Assembly: GCF_040750395.1 (NCBI RefSeq)
Contig: NZ_JBFLVD010000027.1
Coordinates: 16,245-80,244 of the forward strand
Length of the DNA: 64,000 nt
DNA from: Scandinavium sp002470465
GTDB lineage: Bacteria > Pseudomonadota > Gammaproteobacteria > Enterobacterales > Enterobacteriaceae
Reading direction: 5' to 3'
This document shows positions 25,442-32,581 of this stretch, piece by piece. Position numbers and translations under genes: made by a program. Each line of letters opens with the position of its first letter. Position 1 is the first letter of the stretch. The notes under the pieces were generated by a model. That model did no database searches and was not told where the DNA came from. It saw only the letters and a list, made by a program, of their open reading frames with translations.

Positions 25442-25456
25442 TGAAATGGTGTTTCA
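25442..25456. promoter_or_regulatory. KdgR-like operator upstream of the aldolase gene
   Basis: TGAAA-TGGTG-TTTCA has both arms identical to the KdgR consensus TGAAA-N5-TTTCA. It sits 19 bp before the aldolase start codon, a position suited to repression. Confidence 0.7.
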
Positions 25457-25569
25457 TTTTAACTAATGGATAACATGAATCCGTCGCTCGCGGCTTTACG
25501 CATGTCGCATTTTGCGTAGTTTACGTGCAAAAATAGCGGCAATGTGTTGTCAGCAGCAGGAGAGGGAAG

Positions 25570-26244
25570 ATGCAATATCCGGTGGACGTTTTTACGGGCA
25601 GCGTGCGGGAGTACGAGGGCAGCCGACCAAGCGCGATTGCAAAATTGCAGGTAGACGGCGAGCTGGAACTCACCGAACGGGGCCTGGTGGGTGACGAGCA
25701 GGCGGAAAAGAAAATTCACGGTGGCCCGGACCGCGCGCTGTGCCATTATCCACGCGAGCATTACGCTGCCTGGGCGCGTGAATTTCCGGAACAGGCCGAT
25801 CTGTTCTGCGCGCCCGCCTTTGGTGAGAACCTCTCAACGGAAGGTCTGACGGAGAAAAACGTTTTTATTGGCGACATCTTCCGCTGGGGCGATGCGCTGA
25901 TTCAGGTGACGCAGCCGCGCTCGCCGTGCTTTAAGCTTAACTATCACTTCGGCATCAGCGACTTTTCCTCTCTAATGCAAAGCAGCGGCAAAATGGGCTG
26001 GCTGTATCGGGTCATTGTGGCGGGAAAAGTATCGACGGAGCAGCCGCTGGTTCTCGTTTCCCGCCTGAGCAATGTGTCCGTGTATGGCGCGGCGGCGATT
26101 GCGTGGTACACGCCGTATGACGACGAACAGTATCATCGTCTGCTGTCGGCGGCGGGGCTATCCGTCAGTTGGACGAGAACCATGCAGAAGCGGCGTCTGA
26201 ACGGACAGATTGAGGATAATTCGCGGAGGTTGTGGGGGAAGTAG
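25570..26244 (+). CDS. yiiM: MOSC-domain protein YiiM, 6-N-hydroxylaminopurine resistance type
   Basis: This 224-residue protein has a MOSC domain (about 40-165) with the conserved cysteine in QPRSPCFKLNY, which binds molybdenum cofactor in the family, and a C-terminal 3-alpha domain. YiiM and YcbX are molybdenum-dependent enzymes that detoxify N-hydroxylated base analogues by reducing them. SD AGGAGAGGGAAG precedes the ATG. It stands alone between the aldolase gene and cpxA. Confidence 0.93.
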   Translation: MQYPVDVFTGSVREYEGSRPSAIAKLQVDGELELTERGLVGDEQAEKKIHGGPDRALCHYPREHYAAWAREFPEQADLFCAPAFGENLSTEGLTEKNVFIGDIFRWGDALIQVTQPRSPCFKLNYHFGISDFSSLMQSSGKMGWLYRVIVAGKVSTEQPLVLVSRLSNVSVYGAAAIAWYTPYDDEQYHRLLSAAGLSVSWTRTMQKRRLNGQIEDNSRRLWGK

Positions 26245-26261
26245 GGATTCAGATTGACTGA

Positions 26262-26370
26262 TACCCTCTCCCCGGCCCTCTCCCATAAGGAGAGGGAGAA
26301 AACCAGCACCCTGATTGGTATTGGCTCGATCGGTTCCCTCTCCCTTTGGGAGAGGGTTAGGGAGAGGGGA
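26262..26370. repeat. Inverted pair of dispersed palindromic repeats between yiiM and cpxA
   Basis: Unit 1 has the hairpin CCCTCTCC-CATAA-GGAGAGGG (26276-26296), preceded by an extra CCCTCTCCCC arm. Unit 2 has CCCTCTCCC-TTT-GGGAGAGGG (26336-26356), followed by an extra GGGAGAGGGG arm. The units are in opposite orientation, forming a composite element, and a degenerate copy occurs at 55884. In this position it would also act as a transcript end for the convergent genes. I do not give it a family name. Confidence 0.85.
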
Positions 26371-26378
26371 GACGCTGA

Positions 26379-27752
26379 TCAATCCCGCTTATACAGCGGC
26401 AGCCACATAGTCAGACGCAAACCGCCGAGCGGGCTGTCGTCGGCCTTCACCCAGCCGCGATGCTGCTGGATGGCGGTTTCGACAATAGCCAGGCCAAGCC
26501 CGGTGCCGCCGGATTCGCGGTCGCGGGCTTCGTCTGTGCGGTAGAACGGACGGAAAATCTGCTCTCTGTCCTCCGGGCTGACGCCCGGGCCGTCATCGTC
26601 CACGTTAATGGTGATGCCGTCTTTATCCACCGAGAAGCTGACCGAGATTTTGGTGTGCGAGTAACGCAGGGCGTTGCGCACGATATTCTCAAAGGCGCTT
26701 TCCAGCGCATTCGGGTTACCGTACAGCGGCCATGGGCCAGGCGGATATTCGACGGTAAATGATTTCCCCATCTGTTCCGCTTCAAACGCGGCGTTGTCCA
26801 GCACTTCCCCCCACAGGTGGTTGGCCTTGAGGGTTTCACTGACCAGCGCGTTTTTCGACTGATTGCGCGACATTACCAGCAGGTCGTTGATCATGCTGTC
26901 CAGACGATGCGCTTCCGTTTCAATACGCTCCAGTTCTTTGCTTTCTCCGGCCCGGCGACGCAGCAAGGCGGTGCCCAGCTGAAGGCGCGTGAGCGGCGTG
27001 CGCAGCTCGTGAGAAATATCGGACAGCAGGCGCTGGTTAGCCGTCATCATCCTTTCCAGCGCGGTCACCATCTGGTTGAAACTGGAGCCCGCCGCGAGGA
27101 ACTCCTGCGGCCCGGCTTCCAGTTCAGGATGCTGGCGCAGGTTTCCCTGGGCGACCTCATCGGCGGCGTTTTTCAGCTTACGTGCAGGCTTGGCGAGGCT
27201 CCACGCCAGCCATAGTAGCAGCGGTGAACTCACCAGCATGGTGACAATCAGCAGCAGCAGCGGGCGGTCAAACAGCAGGTTGATGAAATCGGATTGCGAG
27301 GTGTTTGCCGGGCGAATCAAATAAAGCTGGTAGTTATCTTCCCCGTCTCTGACCGAGAAGGGTCCTACCATTTCCAGACGTCCGTAGCGTTTTTTCTGCG
27401 GATGATCGGCGTTATCGGACTGGCCGATAAAGTTACGAATGATCTGCATTTCATTGCGTTCTGCGCCGATCACGCGGCCTTCGCTGGTGACCAGCAGAAG
27501 GCGTTGCCCAGGCGGTGCCCATTTGTCGATGGCGCGAAACAGGCGGCGCCACCACATCAAATCGTTCGGGGGATCGTTCGCAAGCTCGGCTTCAACGTGC
27601 TGCTCTATCATTAGCCCCTGGCGCTGCTCGCTGTCCAGCAGTTCGGTCATCTGGCGCGAGTCAAGCTTGGGCAACATCAGTACCAGCATCAGCACCAGTG
27701 CCAGGGTTAACCAGAAAATGGCAAAGATGCGAGCGGTCAAACTTCCTATCAT
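26379..27752 (-). CDS. cpxA: Envelope-stress sensor histidine kinase CpxA
   Basis: This 457-residue inner-membrane kinase/phosphatase has TM1 at about 8-28, a periplasmic sensor domain at about 30-165 and TM2 at about 166-186. A HAMP domain follows, then the phosphoacceptor His in ISHELRTPLTRL (about 248) and the ATPase boxes (VRNALRYS, DDGPGV, GGTGLGLAIV). It phosphorylates CpxR when envelope proteins misfold and is held inactive by CpxP. It overlaps cpxR by 4 bp (ATGA). Confidence 0.97.
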   Translation of the reverse strand: MIGSLTARIFAIFWLTLALVLMLVLMLPKLDSRQMTELLDSEQRQGLMIEQHVEAELANDPPNDLMWWRRLFRAIDKWAPPGQRLLLVTSEGRVIGAERNEMQIIRNFIGQSDNADHPQKKRYGRLEMVGPFSVRDGEDNYQLYLIRPANTSQSDFINLLFDRPLLLLIVTMLVSSPLLLWLAWSLAKPARKLKNAADEVAQGNLRQHPELEAGPQEFLAAGSSFNQMVTALERMMTANQRLLSDISHELRTPLTRLQLGTALLRRRAGESKELERIETEAHRLDSMINDLLVMSRNQSKNALVSETLKANHLWGEVLDNAAFEAEQMGKSFTVEYPPGPWPLYGNPNALESAFENIVRNALRYSHTKISVSFSVDKDGITINVDDDGPGVSPEDREQIFRPFYRTDEARDRESGGTGLGLAIVETAIQQHRGWVKADDSPLGGLRLTMWLPLYKRD

Positions 27753-28447
27753 GAAGCGGATACCATCAGATAGCCGCGGCCACGTAAGGTTTTAAACCAT
27801 GGATGGCCATCTTTCCGCTCCGGCAATTTACGGCGCAGGTTGGAAATGTGCATGTCGATGGCGCGGTCAAACGGCGTCAGGCGTTTACCCAGCACTTCCT
27901 GGCTCAGGTGTTCACGAGACACCACCTGGCCGAGATGCTGTGCCAGCAGATACAGCAGCGTGAACTCGGTGCCGGTCAGCTCAAGGGTCGCACCGTCAAA
28001 GCTTGCTTCCTGACGGCCTGGATTCAGGCTCAGAGAATCCACTTCTAAGTTTGGTGAGTTGTTTTCGCTGGTCTGCTGCTGTTCGCTCCAGTGGGAGCGA
28101 CGCAAGATCGCGCGAATACGGGCGACCAGCTCGCGATCGTTAAACGGTTTAGGCAGGTAGTCGTCTGCGCCCAGCTCAAGGCCGAGAACGCGATCCAGCT
28201 CGCTGCCGCGTGCGGTCAACATAATGACCGGTGTCTGGTGCGTCTGTCGTAACTCTTTAAGGGTGTCGATACCGTTCTTTTTCGGCATCATCACGTCGAG
28301 TAAAAGCAGGTCGATGCTGTCATCCAGAAGCGCCAGTGCCTGTTCCCCATCATGGGCAACCTGCACATTGAAGCCTTCCATGTCGAGCAGCTCCTTTAAC
28401 AGGGAGGTGAGCTCCCGGTCATCATCAACTAACAGGATTTTATTCAT
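27749..28447 (-). CDS. cpxR: Envelope-stress response regulator CpxR
   Basis: This 232-residue OmpR-family regulator has a receiver domain (1-118) with the phosphoacceptor Asp51 in LLLLDVMMPKKNG and the acidic pair at DDDREL. The winged-helix DNA-binding domain (about 132-230) ends in TLRGRGYLMV. It activates cpxP and other envelope-quality genes and its own operon. The divergent cpxP promoter carries a perfect CpxR box. Confidence 0.98.
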   Translation of the reverse strand: MNKILLVDDDRELTSLLKELLDMEGFNVQVAHDGEQALALLDDSIDLLLLDVMMPKKNGIDTLKELRQTHQTPVIMLTARGSELDRVLGLELGADDYLPKPFNDRELVARIRAILRRSHWSEQQQTSENNSPNLEVDSLSLNPGRQEASFDGATLELTGTEFTLLYLLAQHLGQVVSREHLSQEVLGKRLTPFDRAIDMHISNLRRKLPERKDGHPWFKTLRGRGYLMVSAS

Positions 28448-28502
28448 TGATTTAATACCTCCGAGGCAGAAATTACGTCATCAAGGCTCGCTAATCCATG
28501 AC

Positions 28503-28517
28503 TTTACGTTGTTTTAC
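28503..28517 (-). promoter_or_regulatory. CpxR box in the cpxR-cpxP spacer
   Basis: The minus-strand reading GTAAA-ACAAC-GTAAA exactly fits the CpxR consensus GTAAA-N5-GTAAA. It lies 81 bp before the cpxP start and 56 bp before cpxR, so it can serve both. Confidence 0.9.
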
Positions 28518-28597
28518 ACCCCCTGACGCATGTTTGCAGCCTGAATCGTAGACTGGCTCTCGTTGAATCGCGAAACAAAAGTACCTGGGAGCAATTG

Positions 28598-29101
28598 ATG
28601 CGCAATGTTATCGCTGCCGTCATGGCCTCAACGCTGGCGCTAAGTGCGAATAGCCAGGCTGCTGAAGTCGTTACCAGCGTTAACTGGACCCCAAATGAAG
28701 GGGCGACGCAGGGCAGTCACCAGAGCCATATGTTTGACGGCATAAGTTTAACCGAATATCAGCGTCAACAGATGCGGGATCTTATGCAACAGGCCCGGCG
28801 CCAGCAGCCCCCTGTTAATGTTAGCGAAATGGAGACAATGCATAAGCTTGTCACCGCAGAAAAATTTGATGAAACCGCCGTGCACGCTCAGGCAGAAAAA
28901 ATGGCGCAGGAGCAGGTTGCTCGCCAGGTCGAAATGGCCCGGGTCCGCAACCAGATGTACCGCCTGCTTACGCCAGAGCAACAAGCGGTTTTAAATGAAA
29001 GACACCAGCAACGTATGGATCAGTTGCGTGAGGTTGCACGGATGCAGCAAGGTTCAGCTCTAACGCTGTTCAGTAGTAGCAATACCCGTAGCAACCAGTA
29101 A
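28598..29101 (+). CDS. cpxP: Periplasmic Cpx-pathway chaperone/inhibitor CpxP
   Basis: This 167-residue precursor has an N-terminal signal peptide (AAVMASTLALSANSQAA). The two LTxxQ-family motifs that define CpxP/Spy proteins are LTEYQRQQMRDL (about 52-63) and LTPEQQAVLNE (about 125-135). The mature protein forms a curved helical dimer that binds CpxA and misfolded periplasmic proteins and is destroyed by DegP. ATG 28598 is preceded by GGGAG; a TTG at 28595 is disregarded. Its 3' UTR carries the sRNA CpxQ. Confidence 0.95.
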   Translation: MRNVIAAVMASTLALSANSQAAEVVTSVNWTPNEGATQGSHQSHMFDGISLTEYQRQQMRDLMQQARRQQPPVNVSEMETMHKLVTAEKFDETAVHAQAEKMAQEQVARQVEMARVRNQMYRLLTPEQQAVLNERHQQRMDQLREVARMQQGSALTLFSSSNTRSNQ

Positions 29102-29109
29102 CAAACCCT

Positions 29110-29168
29110 GTTTTCCTTGCCATAGACACCATCCCTGTCTTCCCCCACATGATGTGGGGGTTTTTTTT
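29110..29168 (+). ncRNA. cpxQ: CpxQ small RNA from the cpxP 3' UTR
   Basis: The 3' UTR sequence TTTTCCTTGCCATAGACACC and the terminator hairpin CCCCCACAT-G-ATGTGGGGG with eight T match, from memory, the E. coli CpxQ sRNA, which RNase E releases from cpxP mRNA. CpxQ is an Hfq-bound sRNA that represses inner-membrane protein mRNAs, including cpxP-linked targets such as nhaB. The exact 5' end is an estimate from the E. coli cleavage position. The hairpin is also the cpxP terminator. Confidence 0.85.
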
Positions 29169-29237
29169 GCCCTTTTTCCAGCCACTGACTTCGAGCGCAT
29201 TCCGCTATACTACCCGCAGATACGTGCAGGAGTGTTT

Positions 29238-30152
29238 ATGAATCAATCTTATGGCCGGTTAGTCAGCCGTGCGGCGCTGGCCGCGACGGTGATGGCGTCG
29301 GTGTTACTTTTGATTAAGATTTTTGCGTGGTGGTACACCGGATCCGTCAGTATTCTGGCCGCGCTGGTGGACTCGCTGGTGGATATTGCCGCCTCGCTAA
29401 CCAATCTGCTGGTCGTGCGCTATTCGCTGCAGCCCGCCGACGAAGAACATACGTTCGGCCACGGCAAAGCTGAATCGCTGGCCGCGCTTGCCCAGAGCAT
29501 GTTTATTTCCGGTTCGGCCCTGTTCCTGTTTTTGACCGGCATTCAGAATTTGATCAAGCCAGAGCCTATGCATGAGCCTGGCGTCGGCATGATTGTGACG
29601 GTGATTGCGCTTATCAGCACGATGGTGCTGGTGACCTTCCAGCGCTGGGTCGTGCGTAAGACGCAAAGCCAGGCGGTGCGTGCAGATATGCTTCATTATC
29701 AGTCTGATGTTATGATGAACGGTGCCATTCTGGTGGCGCTGGCGCTCGCCTGGTACGGCTGGCATCGCGCAGACGCGTTGTTTGCATTGGGTATTGGCAT
29801 CTATATTTTATATAGTGCGTTACGCATGGGGTATGAAGCCGTTCAGTCTCTGCTGGACCGGGCTTTACCCGATGAAGAACGGCAAGAAATCATTAACATC
29901 GTCAGCGCCTGGCCGGGCGTGAGCGGTGCGCATGACCTTCGAACGCGGCAGTCAGGGCCGACCCGCTTTATTCAGATTCATTTAGAAATGGAAGACAATC
30001 TGCCGTTGGTTCAGGCGCATCTGGTGGCTGAACAGGTTGAGCAGGCTATTTTGCTTCGTTTTCCGGGTTCTGATGTCATTATTCATCAGGATCCGCGCTC
30101 GGTTGTCCCTTCGGGACGACAGGGCTTTTTGGACTTTCGTCATTCGTTGTAA
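29238..30152 (+). CDS. fieF: Cation-efflux pump FieF (YiiP)
   Basis: This 304-residue cation diffusion facilitator has six transmembrane helices in the first 210 residues and a cytoplasmic metal-binding domain in the last 90. The intramembrane metal site is visible as Asp45/Asp49 in LVDSLVDI and His/Asp in LHYQSDVMM (about 153 and 157). It exports Zn2+ and Fe2+ by proton antiport. ATG 29238 has SD AGGAG 5 nt upstream. A longer frame from 29154 starts inside the CpxQ terminator and is rejected. The last dozen residues differ from the E. coli tail. Confidence 0.95.
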   Translation: MNQSYGRLVSRAALAATVMASVLLLIKIFAWWYTGSVSILAALVDSLVDIAASLTNLLVVRYSLQPADEEHTFGHGKAESLAALAQSMFISGSALFLFLTGIQNLIKPEPMHEPGVGMIVTVIALISTMVLVTFQRWVVRKTQSQAVRADMLHYQSDVMMNGAILVALALAWYGWHRADALFALGIGIYILYSALRMGYEAVQSLLDRALPDEERQEIINIVSAWPGVSGAHDLRTRQSGPTRFIQIHLEMEDNLPLVQAHLVAEQVEQAILLRFPGSDVIIHQDPRSVVPSGRQGFLDFRHSL

Positions 30153-30204
30153 AAATGGGGGTCGGATCGGCATTTTTGTCTAAATTACCGCCGTTTGGTC
30201 TGAC

Positions 30205-30238
30205 CTGAATCAATTCAGCACGAAGCGCCTGATATACT
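30205..30238 (+). promoter_or_regulatory. pfkA promoter region with Cra-like operator
   Basis: CTGAAT-CA-ATTCAG (30205-30218) is a perfect palindrome resembling the Cra (FruR) site that represses E. coli pfkA. TATACT (30233-30238) is a candidate -10. No convincing -35 was found. Confidence 0.6.
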
Positions 30239-30325
30239 ATCTCTCATAGAGTCGATCTCTCCCGTGATACGGGGGCGCTTCGGGCAACAGAATAATTTTT
30301 AGCATTCCTAAGTTCAGAGGTAGTC

Positions 30326-31288
30326 ATGATTAAGAAAATCGGTGTGTTGACAAGCGGCGGTGATGCGCCGGGCATGAACGCAGCTATCCGTGGTGTGGTT
30401 CGTGCCGCGCTGACGGAAGGTCTGGAAGTAATGGGTATTTATGATGGCTACCTTGGTCTGTACGAAGACCGGATGGTTCAGCTCGACCGTTACAGCGTGT
30501 CCGATATGATTAACCGCGGTGGTACCTTCCTGGGTTCTGCGCGTTTCCCGGAATTCCGCGAAGAGCACATCCGTGCCGTGGCTATCGAGAACATGAAAAA
30601 GCGCGGACTGGACGCGCTGGTGGTTATCGGCGGTGACGGTTCCTACATGGGGGCTAAGCGCCTGACCGAAATGGGCTTCCCGTGCGTGGGCCTGCCGGGC
30701 ACTATCGATAACGATATCAAAGGCACCGATTACACCATCGGTTACTTCACCGCGCTGGGCACCGTCGTGGAAGCGATTGACCGCCTGCGTGACACCTCTT
30801 CTTCTCACCAGCGTATCTCCATCGTTGAAGTGATGGGCCGTTACTGCGGCGATCTGACCCTGGCGGCAGCCATTGCGGGCGGCTGTGAGTTTGTCGTGGT
30901 GCCGGAAGTTGAATTCAATCGCGAAGATCTGGTGGCAGAAATCAAAGCGGGCATCGCGAAAGGCAAGAAACACGCGATCGTGGCTATCACTGAGCACATG
31001 TGTGACGTGGACGAGCTGGCGAAATTCATCGAAACCGAAACCAAGCGCGAAACCCGTGCAACCGTTCTGGGCCACATCCAGCGCGGCGGCTCTCCGGTGC
31101 CTTATGACCGCATCCTTGCTTCACGCATGGGCGCATACGCGATTGAAGTTCTGCTGGAAGGCTTCGGCGGCCGCTGTGTCGGGATCCAGAACGAAAAACT
31201 GGTTCACCACGACATCATCGACGCCATTGAAAATATGAAGCGTCCATTCAGAACTGACCTGCTGGATTGCGCGAAAAAGCTGTACTAA
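30326..31288 (+). CDS. pfkA: 6-phosphofructokinase I
   Basis: This 320-residue ATP-dependent kinase commits fructose-6-phosphate to glycolysis. Visible are GVLTSGGDAPGMNAAIRG (ATP site, residue 6 on), VVIGGDGSYMGA, the catalytic PGTIDNDIKGTDYTIG (Asp127 region) and the fructose-6-phosphate contacts EVMGRYCGDL. The length and sequence are almost those of E. coli PfkA, an allosteric tetramer activated by ADP and inhibited by PEP. A strong terminator follows. In E. coli it is followed by sbp and cdh, here by a DUF1993 gene. Confidence 0.98.
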   Translation: MIKKIGVLTSGGDAPGMNAAIRGVVRAALTEGLEVMGIYDGYLGLYEDRMVQLDRYSVSDMINRGGTFLGSARFPEFREEHIRAVAIENMKKRGLDALVVIGGDGSYMGAKRLTEMGFPCVGLPGTIDNDIKGTDYTIGYFTALGTVVEAIDRLRDTSSSHQRISIVEVMGRYCGDLTLAAAIAGGCEFVVVPEVEFNREDLVAEIKAGIAKGKKHAIVAITEHMCDVDELAKFIETETKRETRATVLGHIQRGGSPVPYDRILASRMGAYAIEVLLEGFGGRCVGIQNEKLVHHDIIDAIENMKRPFRTDLLDCAKKLY

Positions 31289-31314
31289 GCGCGACCGCAA
31301 GTTCGTTTTATCAG

Positions 31315-31347
31315 AATCCGTAACCCTCTGGGGCTACGGATTTTTTT
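31315..31347 (+). terminator. Rho-independent terminator of pfkA
   Basis: AATCCGTA with TACGGATT plus an inner CCC/GGG pairing (31315-31342) is followed by a T-run. Confidence 0.9.
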
Positions 31348-31446
31348 ATGCCCTCAGGTTCAACGTATTGGCGCACAATTCGCGCTACTCTTCGTTATGC
31401 CCTGAGTTTATTCTCGATGGGTTTACCACCATTAAGGAAGCTGAAA

Positions 31447-31950
31447 ATGTCACTGTATAGCGAAATGAAAGCGCAGTTTATTCACGGGCTGGTGAGTCTG
31501 GATGCCGTTCTGGCAAAGAGCTCGGCCTGGGCAAAAGAGCAGGGGATTCAGGAGGCTACGCTACTGGAGGCGAAGCTGGCGGACGATATGTTCCCGCTGA
31601 AGCGTCAGGTACAGGTTGCCTGCGATATGGCTAAGCGCGCGATTGCCCGCCTGGCGGACGTTGACGCGCCAGTGATGGAAGATAACGAAGCCACGTTTGC
31701 CGAGCTTCAGGCACGCATCGCAGCCACTATCGCTTATATGAAAAGCATCAGCGATGAACAGCTCGCAGGTGACGATCAGCGTCCGGTGATGGTTCAGGCC
31801 CGCGAGCATCAGCTGCACTTCACCGCTCAAAGCTTCGTATGGCAGTTCGCCGTTCCGAACTTCTTTTTCCATTCCACCACGGCCTACGGCATTTTGCGTC
31901 AGGCGGGCGTGCCGCTGGGCAAACGCGACTTTTTAGGCAAGATCCAGTAA
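31447..31950 (+). CDS. DUF1993 family protein of unknown function
   Basis: This 167-residue cytoplasmic, mainly helical protein fits the DUF1993 family, which has a DinB-like four-helix-bundle look. Conserved-looking stretches are FPLKRQVQVACDMAKRA, LQARIAATIAYMKSI and VPNFFFHSTTAYGILRQAGVPLGKRDFLG near the C-terminus, which is the family signature. No catalytic function is known. ATG 31447 has SD AAGGA. The frame's upstream part overlaps the pfkA terminator and is rejected. It sits alone between two terminators where E. coli has a multi-gene block. Confidence 0.82.
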   Translation: MSLYSEMKAQFIHGLVSLDAVLAKSSAWAKEQGIQEATLLEAKLADDMFPLKRQVQVACDMAKRAIARLADVDAPVMEDNEATFAELQARIAATIAYMKSISDEQLAGDDQRPVMVQAREHQLHFTAQSFVWQFAVPNFFFHSTTAYGILRQAGVPLGKRDFLGKIQ

Positions 31951-31963
31951 GTTTGCCGCAAAC

Positions 31964-31994
31964 AAAAAGGCCTTCTCAGTGAGAAGGCCTTTTT
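31964..31994. terminator. Bidirectional terminator between DUF1993 gene and rraA
   Basis: AAAAAGGCCTTCTC-AGT-GAGAAGGCCTTTTT is a perfect 14-bp inverted repeat with A- and T-runs on both sides, serving both convergent genes. Confidence 0.93.
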
Positions 31995-32003
31995 CAGAAG
32001 CGC

Positions 32004-32489
32004 TTATTCAATGTCGAGCGGGTCTTCCGACAGGATAATGCCGGTGTTGTCGGCATAGAGATGGTCGCCGGAGAAGAACGTAACACCGCCGAAGTTCACG
32101 CGCACGTCGCTTTCACCAATGCCTTCTCCTGCGGCACCGACCGGAATAGCCGCCATCGCCTGAATACCGATGTCCAGCTCTTCCAGGTCATCGACCTGAC
32201 GGACGGCACCGTAAACCACCATGCCTTCCCATTCATTTTGCACGGCCAGGCGCGCGAGGTCGGCGTCAATCAGTGCCCGGCGCACGGAGCCACCGCCATC
32301 CACTAACAGGATGCGGCCACGACCGTTCTGTTCGAGCATATCGTACAGGAGCCCGTTATCCTCGAAACACTTCACCGTGATGATTTGTCCACCAAACGAC
32401 GACCGTCCGCCAAAGTTGGAGAACAGCGGTTCAACGACATTGACATCTTCCTGGTAGATGTCGCAAAGCTCGGATGTATCGTATTTCAT
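32004..32489 (-). CDS. rraA: Ribonuclease E activity regulator RraA
   Basis: This 161-residue trimeric protein binds the C-terminal scaffold of RNase E and inhibits mRNA decay. Characteristic segments are the YDTSELCDIYQEDVNVVEP start, GRGRILLVDGGGSVRRALI (about 76-94) and VNFGGVTFFSGDHLYADNTG. It belongs to the HMG aldolase-like fold but acts as a regulator. It lies downstream of menA on the same strand and has its own promoter-like sequence at 32522-32551. Confidence 0.96.
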   Translation of the reverse strand: MKYDTSELCDIYQEDVNVVEPLFSNFGGRSSFGGQIITVKCFEDNGLLYDMLEQNGRGRILLVDGGGSVRRALIDADLARLAVQNEWEGMVVYGAVRQVDDLEELDIGIQAMAAIPVGAAGEGIGESDVRVNFGGVTFFSGDHLYADNTGIILSEDPLDIE

Positions 32490-32521
32490 AGGCTTAACGT
32501 TCAGAAGCTGTGAGTGTTTTC

Positions 32522-32572
32522 AGTATATCGTGCGAATCGCATTGTTGGCAAAATCATCAATTGTTAATTGAT
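32522..32572 (-). promoter_or_regulatory. Candidate rraA promoter and 17-bp palindrome in the menA-rraA spacer
   Basis: On the minus strand TTGCCA (32546-32551) and TATACT (32522-32527) are 18 bp apart, close to the promoter consensus. Upstream of it lies a perfect palindrome, ATCAATT-GTT-AATTGAT (32556-32572). Its role is unknown; it could be a weak menA end hairpin or a binding site. Confidence 0.55.
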
Positions 32573-32581
32573 ATTTGTCAG

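Noticed and set aside
26158..26382. 74-residue minus-strand ORF with PLPNPLPKGEG-type repeats
   Set aside because: It is a translation of the palindromic repeat pair, a common artefact of this element.
29154..29237. 28-residue extension of fieF
   Set aside because: It would start inside the CpxQ terminator hairpin; ATG 29238 has a good SD and matches the family.
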